Shown here one piece after another: positions 52,579-61,424 of a DNA stretch of 64,000 nt. The notes under the pieces are model-generated. The model saw only the letters and a list, made by a program, of their open reading frames with translations, made no database searches and had not been told where the DNA came from. The stretch spans positions 62,001 to 126,000 of the forward strand of contig CAZVTK010000001.1 in assembly GCA_964629765.1 (NCBI GenBank). Reading direction: 5' to 3'. The translations under genes were made by a program, and so were the position numbers. The number at the start of each line of letters is the position of its first letter. The first letter of the stretch is position 1. The DNA comes from RCIO01 sp964629765 (lineage in GTDB: Bacteria; Pseudomonadota; Alphaproteobacteria; Rhizobiales; Rhizobiaceae).

Positions 52579-53493
52579 TCAATTGCCGGTCCCGGAAATC
52601 CCCGGCGTGCGCACGCGGATGCTGTAGATCGAGGTGAGCGTCGAGATGTAGAGCGTCCGCATGTCGGAACCGCCGAACGCGCAGTTGCGATGCGGCTCGG
52701 GCGTACGGATCTTGCCGATCAGCCCGCCCGCCGGGTCGAGGACCCAGACCGCGCCGGATCCGGTGCAGAAGATCGCGCCCTTCCTGTCCACCTTCAATCC
52801 GTCCGGAACGTCCCGCGCGCTCGACGACAGGTCCGTCACCTTGCGAAAGTTCGACAGATCGCCCTCGCCCGACACGTCGTAGGCCGCCAGATAACGGTGG
52901 GAGCAGACCTCTCCCCGCTCCCGTTCGCCCAGGCAGCCTTTGTCCAGGAAGCTGTTGGTCACGTAGAGCACGGATTCGTCGGGAGACAATGCCAGTCCGT
53001 TCGGGAAGGCCGGGTCGGTAGCCACGACATCGAGCCGGCCGTCGCGCGACAGCCGGAAGATGCAGGCCACGGGAAGATCGCGCTGGTCCTCGGGAACGAA
53101 CAGGCCGGGATCGGTGAAGAAGAAGGTTCCGTCCGAGCGCCGGATGATGTCGTTGGGGCGGTTCAGACGCCTGCCGTCGGAACGATCGGCAAGGACGGTC
53201 CGTCGCCCGTCCTGCTCCAGCCGCACGATCGCCCGGCCGTCGCCGTCGCACATGACCAGCCGGCCTTCGCCGTCCAGCGTGCAGCCATTGCCGTGGCCGT
53301 TGGGATGGCGCAGCACGCGCAGCCCCGCCGCGGCGTCCCAGCGCAGCAGCTTGTCGCCTTCGAGGTCGACGAAGGTCAGGAAGCCGGCGGGATGCCAGAG
53401 CGGCCCCTCCGTCCCGACGAATCCGCCGGCGATCAGAGCGAGCTCGGCAGATTCGACGATGCCCGACAAATCCCCTTCGATGACCGCCTGCAT
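52579..53493 (-). CDS. SMP-30/gluconolactonase-family lactonase
   Basis: A 304-residue six-bladed propeller lactonase. The metal ligands are readable: Glu in GTEGPLWHP, Asn and Asp in NRPNDIIRRSDGTFFFTDPG, and Asp in AFPNGLALSPDESVLYVTNS. It opens lactones with a divalent metal. Start ATG 53493 lies eight bases after AAGGG. Longer readings begin within the -24/-12 region. As a single-gene unit it converges on nothing and is divergent from the acyl-CoA dehydrogenase operon. Confidence 0.84.
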   Translation of the reverse strand: MQAVIEGDLSGIVESAELALIAGGFVGTEGPLWHPAGFLTFVDLEGDKLLRWDAAAGLRVLRHPNGHGNGCTLDGEGRLVMCDGDGRAIVRLEQDGRRTVLADRSDGRRLNRPNDIIRRSDGTFFFTDPGLFVPEDQRDLPVACIFRLSRDGRLDVVATDPAFPNGLALSPDESVLYVTNSFLDKGCLGERERGEVCSHRYLAAYDVSGEGDLSNFRKVTDLSSSARDVPDGLKVDRKGAIFCTGSGAVWVLDPAGGLIGKIRTPEPHRNCAFGGSDMRTLYISTLTSIYSIRVRTPGISGTGN

Positions 53494-53527
53494 GCCGTTC
53501 GCCCTTTCCTGCCGCGACCGGAGCCGA

Positions 53528-53542
53528 GCAAGAACCATGCCG
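53528..53542 (-). promoter_or_regulatory. Variant sigma-54 promoter for the SMP-30 gene
   Basis: On the minus strand: CGGCATG-GTTC-TTGC. GG-N10-GC is kept, but the first T is C. It ends 35 bases before the ATG and is the only one of the 15 elements that departs from TGGCA. Confidence 0.55.
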
Positions 53543-53565
53543 CGGCGTGGGAGTCGCATGGGGGG

Positions 53566-53580
53566 TGGCATGGGGATTGC
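53566..53580 (+). promoter_or_regulatory. Sigma-54 promoter of the acyl-CoA dehydrogenase-CoA transferase operon
   Basis: TGGCATG-GGGA-TTGC, 69 bases before the ATG at 53650 and back to back with the variant element for the SMP-30 gene. Confidence 0.78.
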
Positions 53581-53649
53581 TGCATCGAAACCTGCCAGTG
53601 GCCGACGGCCGGGTCGGGGTTACCGGAGGATCAGGCCGGAGGATCAAGG

Positions 53650-54864
53650 ATGGACTTCGCCTTCAGCCGGGAAGAGGACGCGCTCCGCCAGGAGGTCCAG
53701 GACTTCCTGAGGAAGCACCTCGACCATGACGTCCTCGTGGAGCTCAGGGAGATCCGCAGGAACGGGAAGGTCGGCCCGCTGGCGGGGGCGTTTCTCGACA
53801 GGGTTCACGACCACGGATACAGCGCGATCACCTGGCCGAAGGAGTATGGCGGACAGGGGCGAAGCGAAACCGCCCAGTTCATCATCGAGGAAGAGTTCTA
53901 TCGCGCCGCCGACCTGCGGATCGGAGGGGGCGGCTCGGGGGGCCCGGCGATCCTCGCATCGGGCTCGGACGAGCAGAAGACATACTTCCTTCCGAGGCTG
54001 GCCCGGCGGGAGGTCGTTTTCGCGCAAGGGTACAGCGAGCCGCAATGCGGAACCGATCTTGCCGGCATCAGATGCCGCGCCATCCGCACGGGCGACAGAT
54101 ATGTCGTCAACGGGCAGAAAATCTATACGACGCATGCCCACTATGCCACGCACATCTTTCTGATGGTGCGCACGGACCCTGCTTCGGAGCGGCAGCGGGG
54201 GCTGTCCATCCTCCTCGTCCCAATGGATACGCCGGGCATCACGGTACGCCCGCTCTGGACCCTCCAGAACGAGCCGGAAGCCCCGCCGCTGACCACCTAT
54301 GGCGAGGCGCGCACCAACGAGGTCTTCTTCGAGAACGTCGAGGTCCCGGGGACGGCGCTGCTCGGCGAGGAAGGCGACGGCTGGTCGGTCGCCGCCCGCG
54401 GCCTCAACCTCGACCGGGTCGGCGCCTGGCGCTACCTGATCTCCGTCATGCGCGACGAGGACATCGTCAACTGGCTGAACACGGCCGCCGAGGGTTCTTC
54501 GCGAAAGTACGACCCCGTGGTCCGGGACAAGGTGGCGGAGCTCTGGATCGAGGCTCAGGTCTGCCGCCTGATGACCATGCGCAGCCTGTCCATCGCCAGG
54601 AGCGGCAAGCCTTTCGCCTATGAAGCCTCGGCGGAGAAGGTCTTCGCCCCGGAACATGGCGTTCGCTCCACCGAAGCGATCGGCCAGATCCTGGGGCCCC
54701 ATGCGCAGCTCCTGAGCGGCTCGTTCGCCGCCACCGAGGACGGCATCTTCGCCCACAACCTGCTCAGCGCGTTCCAGTCGACGGTCAACCACGGCAGCGT
54801 ACACGTCATGCGCGATCAGATCGCCCGCAGGGGCTTCGGCATGCCGAAGCCCGGACGCGGCTAG
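53650..54864 (+). CDS. Acyl-CoA dehydrogenase subunit, possibly non-catalytic partner
   Basis: A 404-residue ACAD. It has QGYSEPQCGTDLAGIRCRAI and TYGEARTNEVFFENVEVPGT for flavin and substrate. The C-terminal region AFQSTVNHGSVHVMRDQIAR lacks the Glu of the usual EGT motif. The next gene encodes a shorter ACAD with a Glu in FIMEFDLQLWYRR. Adjacent long and short ACADs of this kind form alpha2-beta2 enzymes in steroid degradation, with one catalytic Glu per pair. The same is likely here. GGAGG precedes the ATG; the long upstream frame is not used. Confidence 0.84.
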   Translation: MDFAFSREEDALRQEVQDFLRKHLDHDVLVELREIRRNGKVGPLAGAFLDRVHDHGYSAITWPKEYGGQGRSETAQFIIEEEFYRAADLRIGGGGSGGPAILASGSDEQKTYFLPRLARREVVFAQGYSEPQCGTDLAGIRCRAIRTGDRYVVNGQKIYTTHAHYATHIFLMVRTDPASERQRGLSILLVPMDTPGITVRPLWTLQNEPEAPPLTTYGEARTNEVFFENVEVPGTALLGEEGDGWSVAARGLNLDRVGAWRYLISVMRDEDIVNWLNTAAEGSSRKYDPVVRDKVAELWIEAQVCRLMTMRSLSIARSGKPFAYEASAEKVFAPEHGVRSTEAIGQILGPHAQLLSGSFAATEDGIFAHNLLSAFQSTVNHGSVHVMRDQIARRGFGMPKPGRG

Positions 54865-54936
54865 GCCGCGGCTAGGCCCAAGCGGCGCCTCGGCATTTCT
54901 TGCGCGTGATGCGCCGGCACAGGGGAGTATACCAAG

Positions 54937-56091
54937 GTGGACGTTCTGCTCGATGCCGACGAAACCCTCGTTCGCGACCAGGCGCGGAATTTCCTCGCCG
55001 CTTCGTGCCCCGCCTCCCTGGTGCGGGCCTGCGAGGCGACCGGCGAGCACCCCCGCGACCTGTGGAGGAGTATCGTCGAACTCGGATGGCTCGACACCTG
55101 CCTGCCGGAGGCGGCCGGCGGGCTCGGGCTGCCGATCCGCTACCTCTCGCTCATCTTCGAGGAGGCCGGCCGCCACCTCCTGCCGGCGCCGCTGCTCGGC
55201 GTGGCCGTGTCCGGCCTGATCCTCGCCAAATACGCTCCCGCCCGCCTCGATGAGGTCAGGAGCGGGGACGTGCTGCCGTGCCTCGCGATCCAGGAAGAGG
55301 ACGGCGCATGGTCGAGGGACGCCGTCCGCCTCGAAGGGCGGATCGACGGCGACTGCGTCGTTCTCAACGGAACCAAGATGTTCGTCGACGGCTTCGCGGC
55401 CTCGCAGCGCTGCCTGACCGCCTTTCGCGTCGGCGGGGGCCTGAGCCTCGCGCTGGTGGACACCTCGGCGCCGGGCCTGTCGCACGTCGCGCTGGTTCCG
55501 ACGGCGAAGGACGGACAGTCCCTCGTGCGCTACGACAATGTCCGCGTTCCCACGAGCGATATCGTCGGCACGATCGGCGGGGCGGATGCCGCGGTCGCGG
55601 AAGCCATGGATCTGGCAACGCTGTTCGCGACGGCCCAGCTCGTCGGCGCGGCGCGCAAGGCGACGGAACTGGCGATCGACTACGCCAGGCAGAGGGTCGC
55701 CTTCGGCCAGCCGATCGGCGCGTTCCAGGCGATCCAGCATCTTTGCGCCGACATGATCAACGGCATCGACGGCGCCGAACTGCTCTGCCGCGAAGCGAGC
55801 TGGAAACTGGGCGAAGGGCTCGACGCGGGCGTCGAGATCTCCCAGGCGAAGGCGTTCGCCAACGAGAAGTGCCTGATGGCCGCCCGCTCGGCGCAGCAGA
55901 TCCATGGCGGCATCGGCTTCATCATGGAGTTCGACCTTCAGCTCTGGTACAGGCGCATCGCATCGTGGAGCCTGAGATACGGGACGAGCGCGGAGCATAG
56001 GCGCCGCGTGGCCGCGCGTCTGTTCGACCGCGGCGACAGGATCCGGCTCGACTTCTATCCGCGGGTCGAACTGCCCCGCGCCGGCGCATGA
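54937..56091 (+). CDS. Acyl-CoA dehydrogenase subunit, catalytic partner
   Basis: A 384-residue ACAD starting at GTG 54937 after AGGGGAG. It has a short-type N-terminus (LLDADETLVRDQARNFLAAS), RQRVAFGQPIGAFQAIQHLC for flavin contact, and QQIHGGIGFIMEFDLQLWYR, where Glu is the likely base. It follows the first ACAD by 72 bases. The pair would act on a bulky or cyclic acyl-CoA (inference from the family). Confidence 0.85.
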   Translation: MDVLLDADETLVRDQARNFLAASCPASLVRACEATGEHPRDLWRSIVELGWLDTCLPEAAGGLGLPIRYLSLIFEEAGRHLLPAPLLGVAVSGLILAKYAPARLDEVRSGDVLPCLAIQEEDGAWSRDAVRLEGRIDGDCVVLNGTKMFVDGFAASQRCLTAFRVGGGLSLALVDTSAPGLSHVALVPTAKDGQSLVRYDNVRVPTSDIVGTIGGADAAVAEAMDLATLFATAQLVGAARKATELAIDYARQRVAFGQPIGAFQAIQHLCADMINGIDGAELLCREASWKLGEGLDAGVEISQAKAFANEKCLMAARSAQQIHGGIGFIMEFDLQLWYRRIASWSLRYGTSAEHRRRVAARLFDRGDRIRLDFYPRVELPRAGA

Positions 56092-56134
56092 ATCCGGGAT
56101 GCCGGTCGCGCGGCCCGCTGCACAGGGCGGATCG

Positions 56135-56995
56135 ATGAACGGGGCAGCCGACGGCGGCATGCCGGCACCGGTGGCGGTGCTGGAGAGCCTGTCGCAAACG
56201 GCCGTCACCAGCTCCGGCGCCTGCCGGGTGCTGTGGCATTCATGGGGAAGCGGCCCCGCGCTGCTGCTGCTGCATGGCGGCGCAGGGTCGTGGATGCATT
56301 GGGTGCGCAACATCCCGGTGCTCGCCCTTCGCTATCGCGTCATCGCCCCGGACCTGCCCGGGATGGGCGAGTCCGACCTGCCCGACGATCCGTCGGGCGC
56401 CCGCGCCATCGCGGCGATCCTGAAGCATGGGCTGCAAACCCTGCCGGGCGGCCGTTCCGGCTTCGATGTCGTCGGCTTTTCGTTCGGCGGCCTGATCGGG
56501 GCCTATCTGGCGATGCTGGCGCCCGGCAAGGTCCGCTCGCTGACGCTGACGGGAACCGTCGGGTGGAAAGGCGTCCGCTTCAACACCGTCGATCTCGCCC
56601 CCGTGCGCGGCTTGCCGGACAGCGAGCAATGGAACGCGCACCGGGCGAATGTGGGCCGGATGATGATCTCCGATCCCGGGCGGGTGGACGACACGGCGGT
56701 CTGGATCCAGGCGGCGAACGCGCGGCGGCTGCGGCTCGACAGCCGCGGTTTCTACGCGCAGGCCGACCTCGCCGGCATGGTCGGCTCGCTCGCCGTTACC
56801 ACGGGCGGCATATGGGGAGAGCGCGACGCCACCGTGCGGCCGCGCGTGGCGGAGCTCGGCCGGGCGATCGCCGGTCTCGTTCCCCGGCTGGATTTCCGGC
56901 AGATCGAGGGCGCCGGGCACTGGGTGCAGTACGAAGCCGCGGACGCATTCAACGCGATCGCCCTCGAAATGCTCGAACGCTCCCGGCCGGCATGA
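56135..56995 (+). CDS. Alpha/beta hydrolase
   Basis: A 286-residue alpha/beta-hydrolase. The oxyanion-hole motif is LLLLHGGAGSWMHW. The nucleophile elbow is VVGFSFGGLIGAYL, with Ser in GFSFG (about residue 121), and the catalytic His is in EGAGHWVQYEA. Such enzymes cleave esters, thioesters or C-C bonds next to carbonyls. Start ATG 56135 has AGGG seven bases upstream; ATG 56099 would add 12 residues. It is third in the unit between the ACAD pair and the CoA transferase. Confidence 0.8.
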   Translation: MNGAADGGMPAPVAVLESLSQTAVTSSGACRVLWHSWGSGPALLLLHGGAGSWMHWVRNIPVLALRYRVIAPDLPGMGESDLPDDPSGARAIAAILKHGLQTLPGGRSGFDVVGFSFGGLIGAYLAMLAPGKVRSLTLTGTVGWKGVRFNTVDLAPVRGLPDSEQWNAHRANVGRMMISDPGRVDDTAVWIQAANARRLRLDSRGFYAQADLAGMVGSLAVTTGGIWGERDATVRPRVAELGRAIAGLVPRLDFRQIEGAGHWVQYEAADAFNAIALEMLERSRPA

Positions 56996-57055
56996 CGCGG
57001 CGTCGACCCGAACGATCACTAGGCCGCAAGGCAGACGGAACGGAGAAAGAAACCG

Positions 57056-59233
57056 ATGACTGACGATTCTTCGAGGAAAGCGCTCGACGGCATCCTCGTC
57101 ACCCAGCTTGGCAACCGGGACGCCGTGCTGGTGTGCGGCACCCTGCTGGCGCAGCTCGGAGCCGACGTCGTCGTCGTGGAGGACACGGGCCTGTCCGCAG
57201 CCGGGGAAAACCGTCTGCGTGCGATACACTGCGCGGGCAAGATGAGCCTTGCCGTCGACCGGGGGTCGAAGGCGGACCGGGAGATGCTCGACGACCTGCT
57301 CGTGCGCAGCGACGTCGTCCTGACCTCCAGCGATGTCGACCCCGCCGGGCCCGGCCCTGCGCTCGACGCCGCGCAAAGGATAATCTGCGACATCACCGCG
57401 TTCGGCTCGACGGGGCCGCGCGCGGGCGAGGGCCTCGGCGAGGCGCAGATCCAGGCGCTTTCGGGCCTGATGGACACCACGGGCTATCCCGACGGCCCTC
57501 CCGTTCCCATCGGCGTTCCCGTGGTCGGCTACATAACCGGAACCTATGCGGCGGCGGCCGTGCTGGCCGCGCTTCGGGTGCGCGAGCGGCAGGGCGTCGG
57601 CCAGCATGTCGAGGTCGCCATGTTCGACAGCGCCTTCCTGACGCTCAACGCATTCCTCTCCGGCGTCCTGACGGGACATGCGCAGGACCGCACCCGCATG
57701 GGGAACCGGCATCCCAGCGTCGCGCCCTGGAACCTCTACGAGACGGCCGACGGCCATGTGCTCATCACCACCGGCAATCAGGGGCAGTGGGAGCGCCTGT
57801 GCCGGGCGATCGGCCAGCCGGACCTGTTCACCCGCTTCGAGACGCAGGCCGGGCGGCTGGCCGGCGTGGACGAGATCGACGACCGCATCACCGGATGGAC
57901 CCGCAGGCACACGACGCGGAAATGCGTCGACGCCATGCTGGAGGCCGACGTGCCGTCGGGCCCGATCGCCCCGATCGTCGACTATCCGAGGGAAGCCAAC
58001 ATCGACGCCAGGGGGATGATCCTCAGGCTCCCGGATCCGGTCTCCGGCGGGGCGATCCATGTGCCGGCGTCGCCGCTCGGGCTCACGGGCTCGCCGCCCC
58101 GGCAACCGGAATACATCCCATTCCCCGGCGAGCACCGCGACCGTGTCGCGCAGATGATGGGCACCCGCCGCCCGCCGGCGCCCCCTGCCGAAGCGAGGCT
58201 GGCCGGCATGCCTCTCGCCGGCCTGCGCGTGGTCGAGATCGGCCAGTACACCACCGCGCCGCTGACCGCGCGTCACCTGGCGCATCTCGGCGCCGAGGTG
58301 ATCAAGATCGAGCAGCCCGGGGGCGATGCCCAGCGCGGGTGGATGCCGCATGTGGGAGGCCGCTCCGCGACCTTCCGGCTGAACAACGCCGACAAGCGCT
58401 CGATGGTCCTCGACCTGCGGTCGCGGGACGGCCAGGACACGCTGCGCCGCCTGCTGAAGACATCCGACGTCCTCGTGGAGAACACGAAGCCGGGCACTCT
58501 CGCCAAGTTCGGCTTCCCGCCGGAGCGGATCGCGCAGGCGAACCCGCGGCTCGTCCATTGCGCCATCAGCGGCTTCGGCGCGCGGTCGCCCTACGCCGGC
58601 CGCCCGGGCTTCGACATGGTCGTGCAGGGCATGTCGGGGTTCATGACGGCCGTCCGCCCGGAGGGCCAGCCGCTCAAGTCCGGCATATCGACCGCCGACA
58701 TGATGGGTGCGGAGATGGGGCTGGTAGCCATACTGGCCGCGGTCCTCCACCGCGACAGGACGGGCGAAGGGCAATATATCGACCTTTCCATGCAGGATAT
58801 CGCCTGCTGGCTCACCGGCCCGGTGTGGAACCGCGATCTGAAGTCGGTGCCCAGGCCCGCCGTCGCCGCCGTGAGCGAAGGCTATATCGTCGCCGACTGC
58901 ACCGACGAGACGTTGCGGCTGAAGCTGCGCGGGATCGGGCGCAGCGTGCCGGATCTCGCATCGCTGTCCCAGCCGGAAGCGGTCGCGCTGCTTGCCGGGC
59001 TGGGAATCGCCGCCGCCGAGGTGAACACCATCGATGCCGCCGCGAGGAGCGAACAGGCGACGGCACGGCGGATCTGGTTCATGGTCGAGGAAGAGGGGCT
59101 GGACTGGCCGCTTCTGGGCAGCCCGCTCGGCCTGCACCTGACGCCCCCGACGGTCGGCAGGCTGGCGCCGGACGCTGATCAGGACGGCGAAGCGATCCGG
59201 ACCGAGCTCGCGGGCCTGCAATCGGAGGCGTGA
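57056..59233 (+). CDS. Tandem fusion of two family III CoA-transferase domains
   Basis: A 725-residue protein holding two CaiB/BaiF folds. The first (about 1-380) starts GILVTQLGNRDAVLVCGTLL. Where the catalytic Asp should be it has VPVVGYITGTYAA, with Gly158. The second (about 384-725) starts AGLRVVEIGQYTTAPLTARH and keeps the Asp at about 548 in STADMMGAEMG, followed by GQYIDLSMQDIACW. So only the C-terminal copy looks active, and the N-terminal one probably replaces the second subunit of the interlocked dimer. It is last gene of its unit and may activate the acid degraded by the ACAD pair. Confidence 0.85.
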   Translation: MTDDSSRKALDGILVTQLGNRDAVLVCGTLLAQLGADVVVVEDTGLSAAGENRLRAIHCAGKMSLAVDRGSKADREMLDDLLVRSDVVLTSSDVDPAGPGPALDAAQRIICDITAFGSTGPRAGEGLGEAQIQALSGLMDTTGYPDGPPVPIGVPVVGYITGTYAAAAVLAALRVRERQGVGQHVEVAMFDSAFLTLNAFLSGVLTGHAQDRTRMGNRHPSVAPWNLYETADGHVLITTGNQGQWERLCRAIGQPDLFTRFETQAGRLAGVDEIDDRITGWTRRHTTRKCVDAMLEADVPSGPIAPIVDYPREANIDARGMILRLPDPVSGGAIHVPASPLGLTGSPPRQPEYIPFPGEHRDRVAQMMGTRRPPAPPAEARLAGMPLAGLRVVEIGQYTTAPLTARHLAHLGAEVIKIEQPGGDAQRGWMPHVGGRSATFRLNNADKRSMVLDLRSRDGQDTLRRLLKTSDVLVENTKPGTLAKFGFPPERIAQANPRLVHCAISGFGARSPYAGRPGFDMVVQGMSGFMTAVRPEGQPLKSGISTADMMGAEMGLVAILAAVLHRDRTGEGQYIDLSMQDIACWLTGPVWNRDLKSVPRPAVAAVSEGYIVADCTDETLRLKLRGIGRSVPDLASLSQPEAVALLAGLGIAAAEVNTIDAAARSEQATARRIWFMVEEEGLDWPLLGSPLGLHLTPPTVGRLAPDADQDGEAIRTELAGLQSEA

Positions 59234-59336
59234 CGTCCGCCGACGGACGCAACTGCGGACTGGCCGGCAATCTCCAGCCAGCTATACGTCCATCTGCTTG
59301 CGGAAGCGACGACAGCGCCTACCAGCCTGGGGCGGT

Positions 59337-59351
59337 TGGCATGTACTTTGC
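59337..59351 (+). promoter_or_regulatory. Sigma-54 promoter for the Bug receptor and alpha/beta hydrolases
   Basis: TGGCATG-TACT-TTGC, 41 bases before the ATG at 59393. A palindrome CGTCCG-CCGA-CGGACG lies upstream at about 59235-59250. It differs in spacing from the other activator-site candidates. Confidence 0.75.
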
Positions 59352-59392
59352 TGCGTCGGATATGCCAGCGAAAACAAGGAGGAGTGGCGCGG

Positions 59393-60373
59393 ATGATCGG
59401 ATTGATGAGATTTGCATTGGCCCTCGTCGGCGGGGCCGCACTCATAACCAGCGCGGCAGCCCAAGCGGCTGACGAGTTTCCCACGCGGCCGATCACCTTG
59501 GTCGTTCCGTTCGGCGCCGGGGGAACCGGGGATGTGATGGCTCGCGTTTACGCCGGCCAGATGGAAAAGACATTAGGTCAGCCCGTCGTCGTCGAAAATC
59601 GGACCGGTGCAGGCGGAATTGTCGGTGCACAGGCCGTCGCACAAGCCGAACCCAACGGCTACACTATACTGCAAATATCGACCGGTCACATCATTCTGCC
59701 CAGCGTTCGCGATGTGCCGTATGATTGGAATGCGGATCTGAGGCCGGTATTCGGCGTCGATTCCGTTCCCCAGGCGCTCACGGTGAGCGCGAGTTCAGGT
59801 ATTACATCTGTCGCCGAACTCATTGACGCGGCCAAGGCAAAGAGCGGCGGTCTGACATATGGCTCCGGCGGTCCGATGTCGCTGAGCCACCTCATGGCGG
59901 CGCTATTCGTCGGGGAGGCGGATATCGAGGCCGTACATGTTCCCTACCAAGGGCTCGCGGCAGCTATGCAGGCGGTTCTCAGCCGCGAGGCGGACTTTGC
60001 TTTCGTGAACCTCGTCGATGCTTTGGCATTCCACAACGCGAAAACCGCACGGATACTCGCAATTACGTCAAGCGAACGGCTGGCGTCCCCCTCCGAAGTC
60101 CCGACCATGAACGAGATTGGCTTCCCCGCCGTCACGGCATCGTCGTTCACGAGCTATCTCGCCCCGGCGGGCACCCCGGACGATATAATTGCAAAGCTAC
60201 ATCTCGCGTTTGTCGATGCCGCGAAGGATCCGATCGTGCGCGAGCGCGTAGACGCACTGGGTGTCGTATCCGAGATCATGAGCCCGGCGGAGCTGAAGTC
60301 CTTCCTGGAGTTTCAGGCGGCGCGCTGGAAGCAGGTCATCGAGGACAATGGGCTCCAAATGGAAGCCAAATAA
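59393..60373 (+). CDS. Bug-family periplasmic binding protein
   Basis: A 326-residue receptor with a signal peptide (LALVGGAALITSAAAQAA) followed by FPTRPITLVVPFGAGGTGDV, TGAGGIVGAQAVAQ, and VHVPYQGLAAAMQAVLS. AAGGAGG ten bases upstream supports ATG 59393; the earlier in-frame ATG falls inside the -24/-12 element. From here the sequence becomes visibly AT-richer and uses more A/T-ending codons than the genes before 59.3 kb. It lacks adjacent TctAB genes. Confidence 0.87.
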   Translation: MIGLMRFALALVGGAALITSAAAQAADEFPTRPITLVVPFGAGGTGDVMARVYAGQMEKTLGQPVVVENRTGAGGIVGAQAVAQAEPNGYTILQISTGHIILPSVRDVPYDWNADLRPVFGVDSVPQALTVSASSGITSVAELIDAAKAKSGGLTYGSGGPMSLSHLMAALFVGEADIEAVHVPYQGLAAAMQAVLSREADFAFVNLVDALAFHNAKTARILAITSSERLASPSEVPTMNEIGFPAVTASSFTSYLAPAGTPDDIIAKLHLAFVDAAKDPIVRERVDALGVVSEIMSPAELKSFLEFQAARWKQVIEDNGLQMEAK

Positions 60374-60527
60374 CAAAAACGCCACCGGGGCGTCGCTGGC
60401 CGACAGGGCGTAGACCAAGACAAAAGTCGACGCCTGTCCGTCCTGAACAGCAGAACAGATTTCCATCTTCCAACTGTTTTTACCGTAGCATATCCGTTCA
60501 CACGCGGCTCACTAGGGAGAAGTAAAC

Positions 60528-61424
60528 TTGCCTAAGACGGAACTGACGGAAAACTGGGTCGACGTCGCAGGAGCTCGGACCCGGTATCTCTCCGCAGGTT
60601 CTGGCGAACCGATCGTATTCGTCCATGGAGGGTTTGTCGGGGACAATTCCGTTGCCGAATCCGCCGAAATTTGGACGTCCAATCTGACGGCGCTCGGAGC
60701 GAGATATAATTGTATCGCCGTGGATCGGCTAGGACAGGGCCAGACCGCGAACCCCCTCACCAGCGACGGCTACACCATCGCCGCATCGATAGAGCATCTA
60801 ATCGAATTTTTCCAAACCTTGGGATTGGGCCCCTGCCATCTTGTGGGCCACTCGTTCGGAGCTGTCGCTATTGCGGAAGTAACGCTACGGCGGCCGGACC
60901 TCGTGCGCTCCTGCACGATATGCTCCAGCGACGCCATTTCGCCTCGCCCGGGAGATCGTGACTTTGTACTGGCAACGAACCCGCATGCGCCATTGACGCG
61001 ACAAGCAATGCGCCACTGGCTGGAAACGGCCTGCTTCAACACAGAAGCCGTCACGGCTGAATGGGTCGAAAGAAGCTGGCTCCTCATGAATACACCTAAA
61101 CTCCAGGAGGCGGCCGAAAAGGTATTTGACGGCGAGTTGTACGAAAGCCGCCTTCTTCCGGAGATGCGAACGATCAGAGAAAAGATAAATTTAGCTCTCA
61201 GTAATAGATCGATAGGCCGGCCCACCATGCTCTGTGTCGGGTTTCATGATAAAATATCCCCTATCGATCTTTCCTACGATCTCTACGATCGCATCGCCTG
61301 TCACGAACTGCACTCCAGAATGCATGTCATGGGAGATTCGGGAAACTACCCCTTCGTTGAACAGACGGATGTCTTCAACAGGCTGCTTGTCGATTTTGTG
61401 GAGGATATCCGTCATGGTGCCTGA
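60528..61424 (+). CDS. Alpha/beta hydrolase, C-C hydrolase-like, copy 1
   Basis: A 298-residue hydrolase: WVDVAGARTRYLSAGSGEPIVF, HGGFVG for the oxyanion hole, and Ser in HLVGHSFGAVAIAE. The protein resembles meta-cleavage product hydrolases (2-hydroxymuconate-semialdehyde hydrolase type), but the residues after strand 8 are less typical: DSGNYPFVEQTD has Asn where the catalytic His is expected. The start is TTG 60528, preceded by GGGAGA; no good ATG is present. Codon use is AT-richer than in the rest of the island. It overlaps the next gene by 11 bases. Confidence 0.78.
   Translation: MPKTELTENWVDVAGARTRYLSAGSGEPIVFVHGGFVGDNSVAESAEIWTSNLTALGARYNCIAVDRLGQGQTANPLTSDGYTIAASIEHLIEFFQTLGLGPCHLVGHSFGAVAIAEVTLRRPDLVRSCTICSSDAISPRPGDRDFVLATNPHAPLTRQAMRHWLETACFNTEAVTAEWVERSWLLMNTPKLQEAAEKVFDGELYESRLLPEMRTIREKINLALSNRSIGRPTMLCVGFHDKISPIDLSYDLYDRIACHELHSRMHVMGDSGNYPFVEQTDVFNRLLVDFVEDIRHGA

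Noticed and set aside
59336..59392. Earlier start for the Bug receptor at 59341
   Set aside because: The codon lies within the -24/-12 element and would bury the signal peptide behind an Arg-rich leader.
60376..60395. Terminator after the Bug receptor at 60373
   Set aside because: The 5-bp stem ACGCC-N5-GGCGT is weak and not followed by T residues on the coding strand, and the hydrolase genes downstream may depend on read-through.
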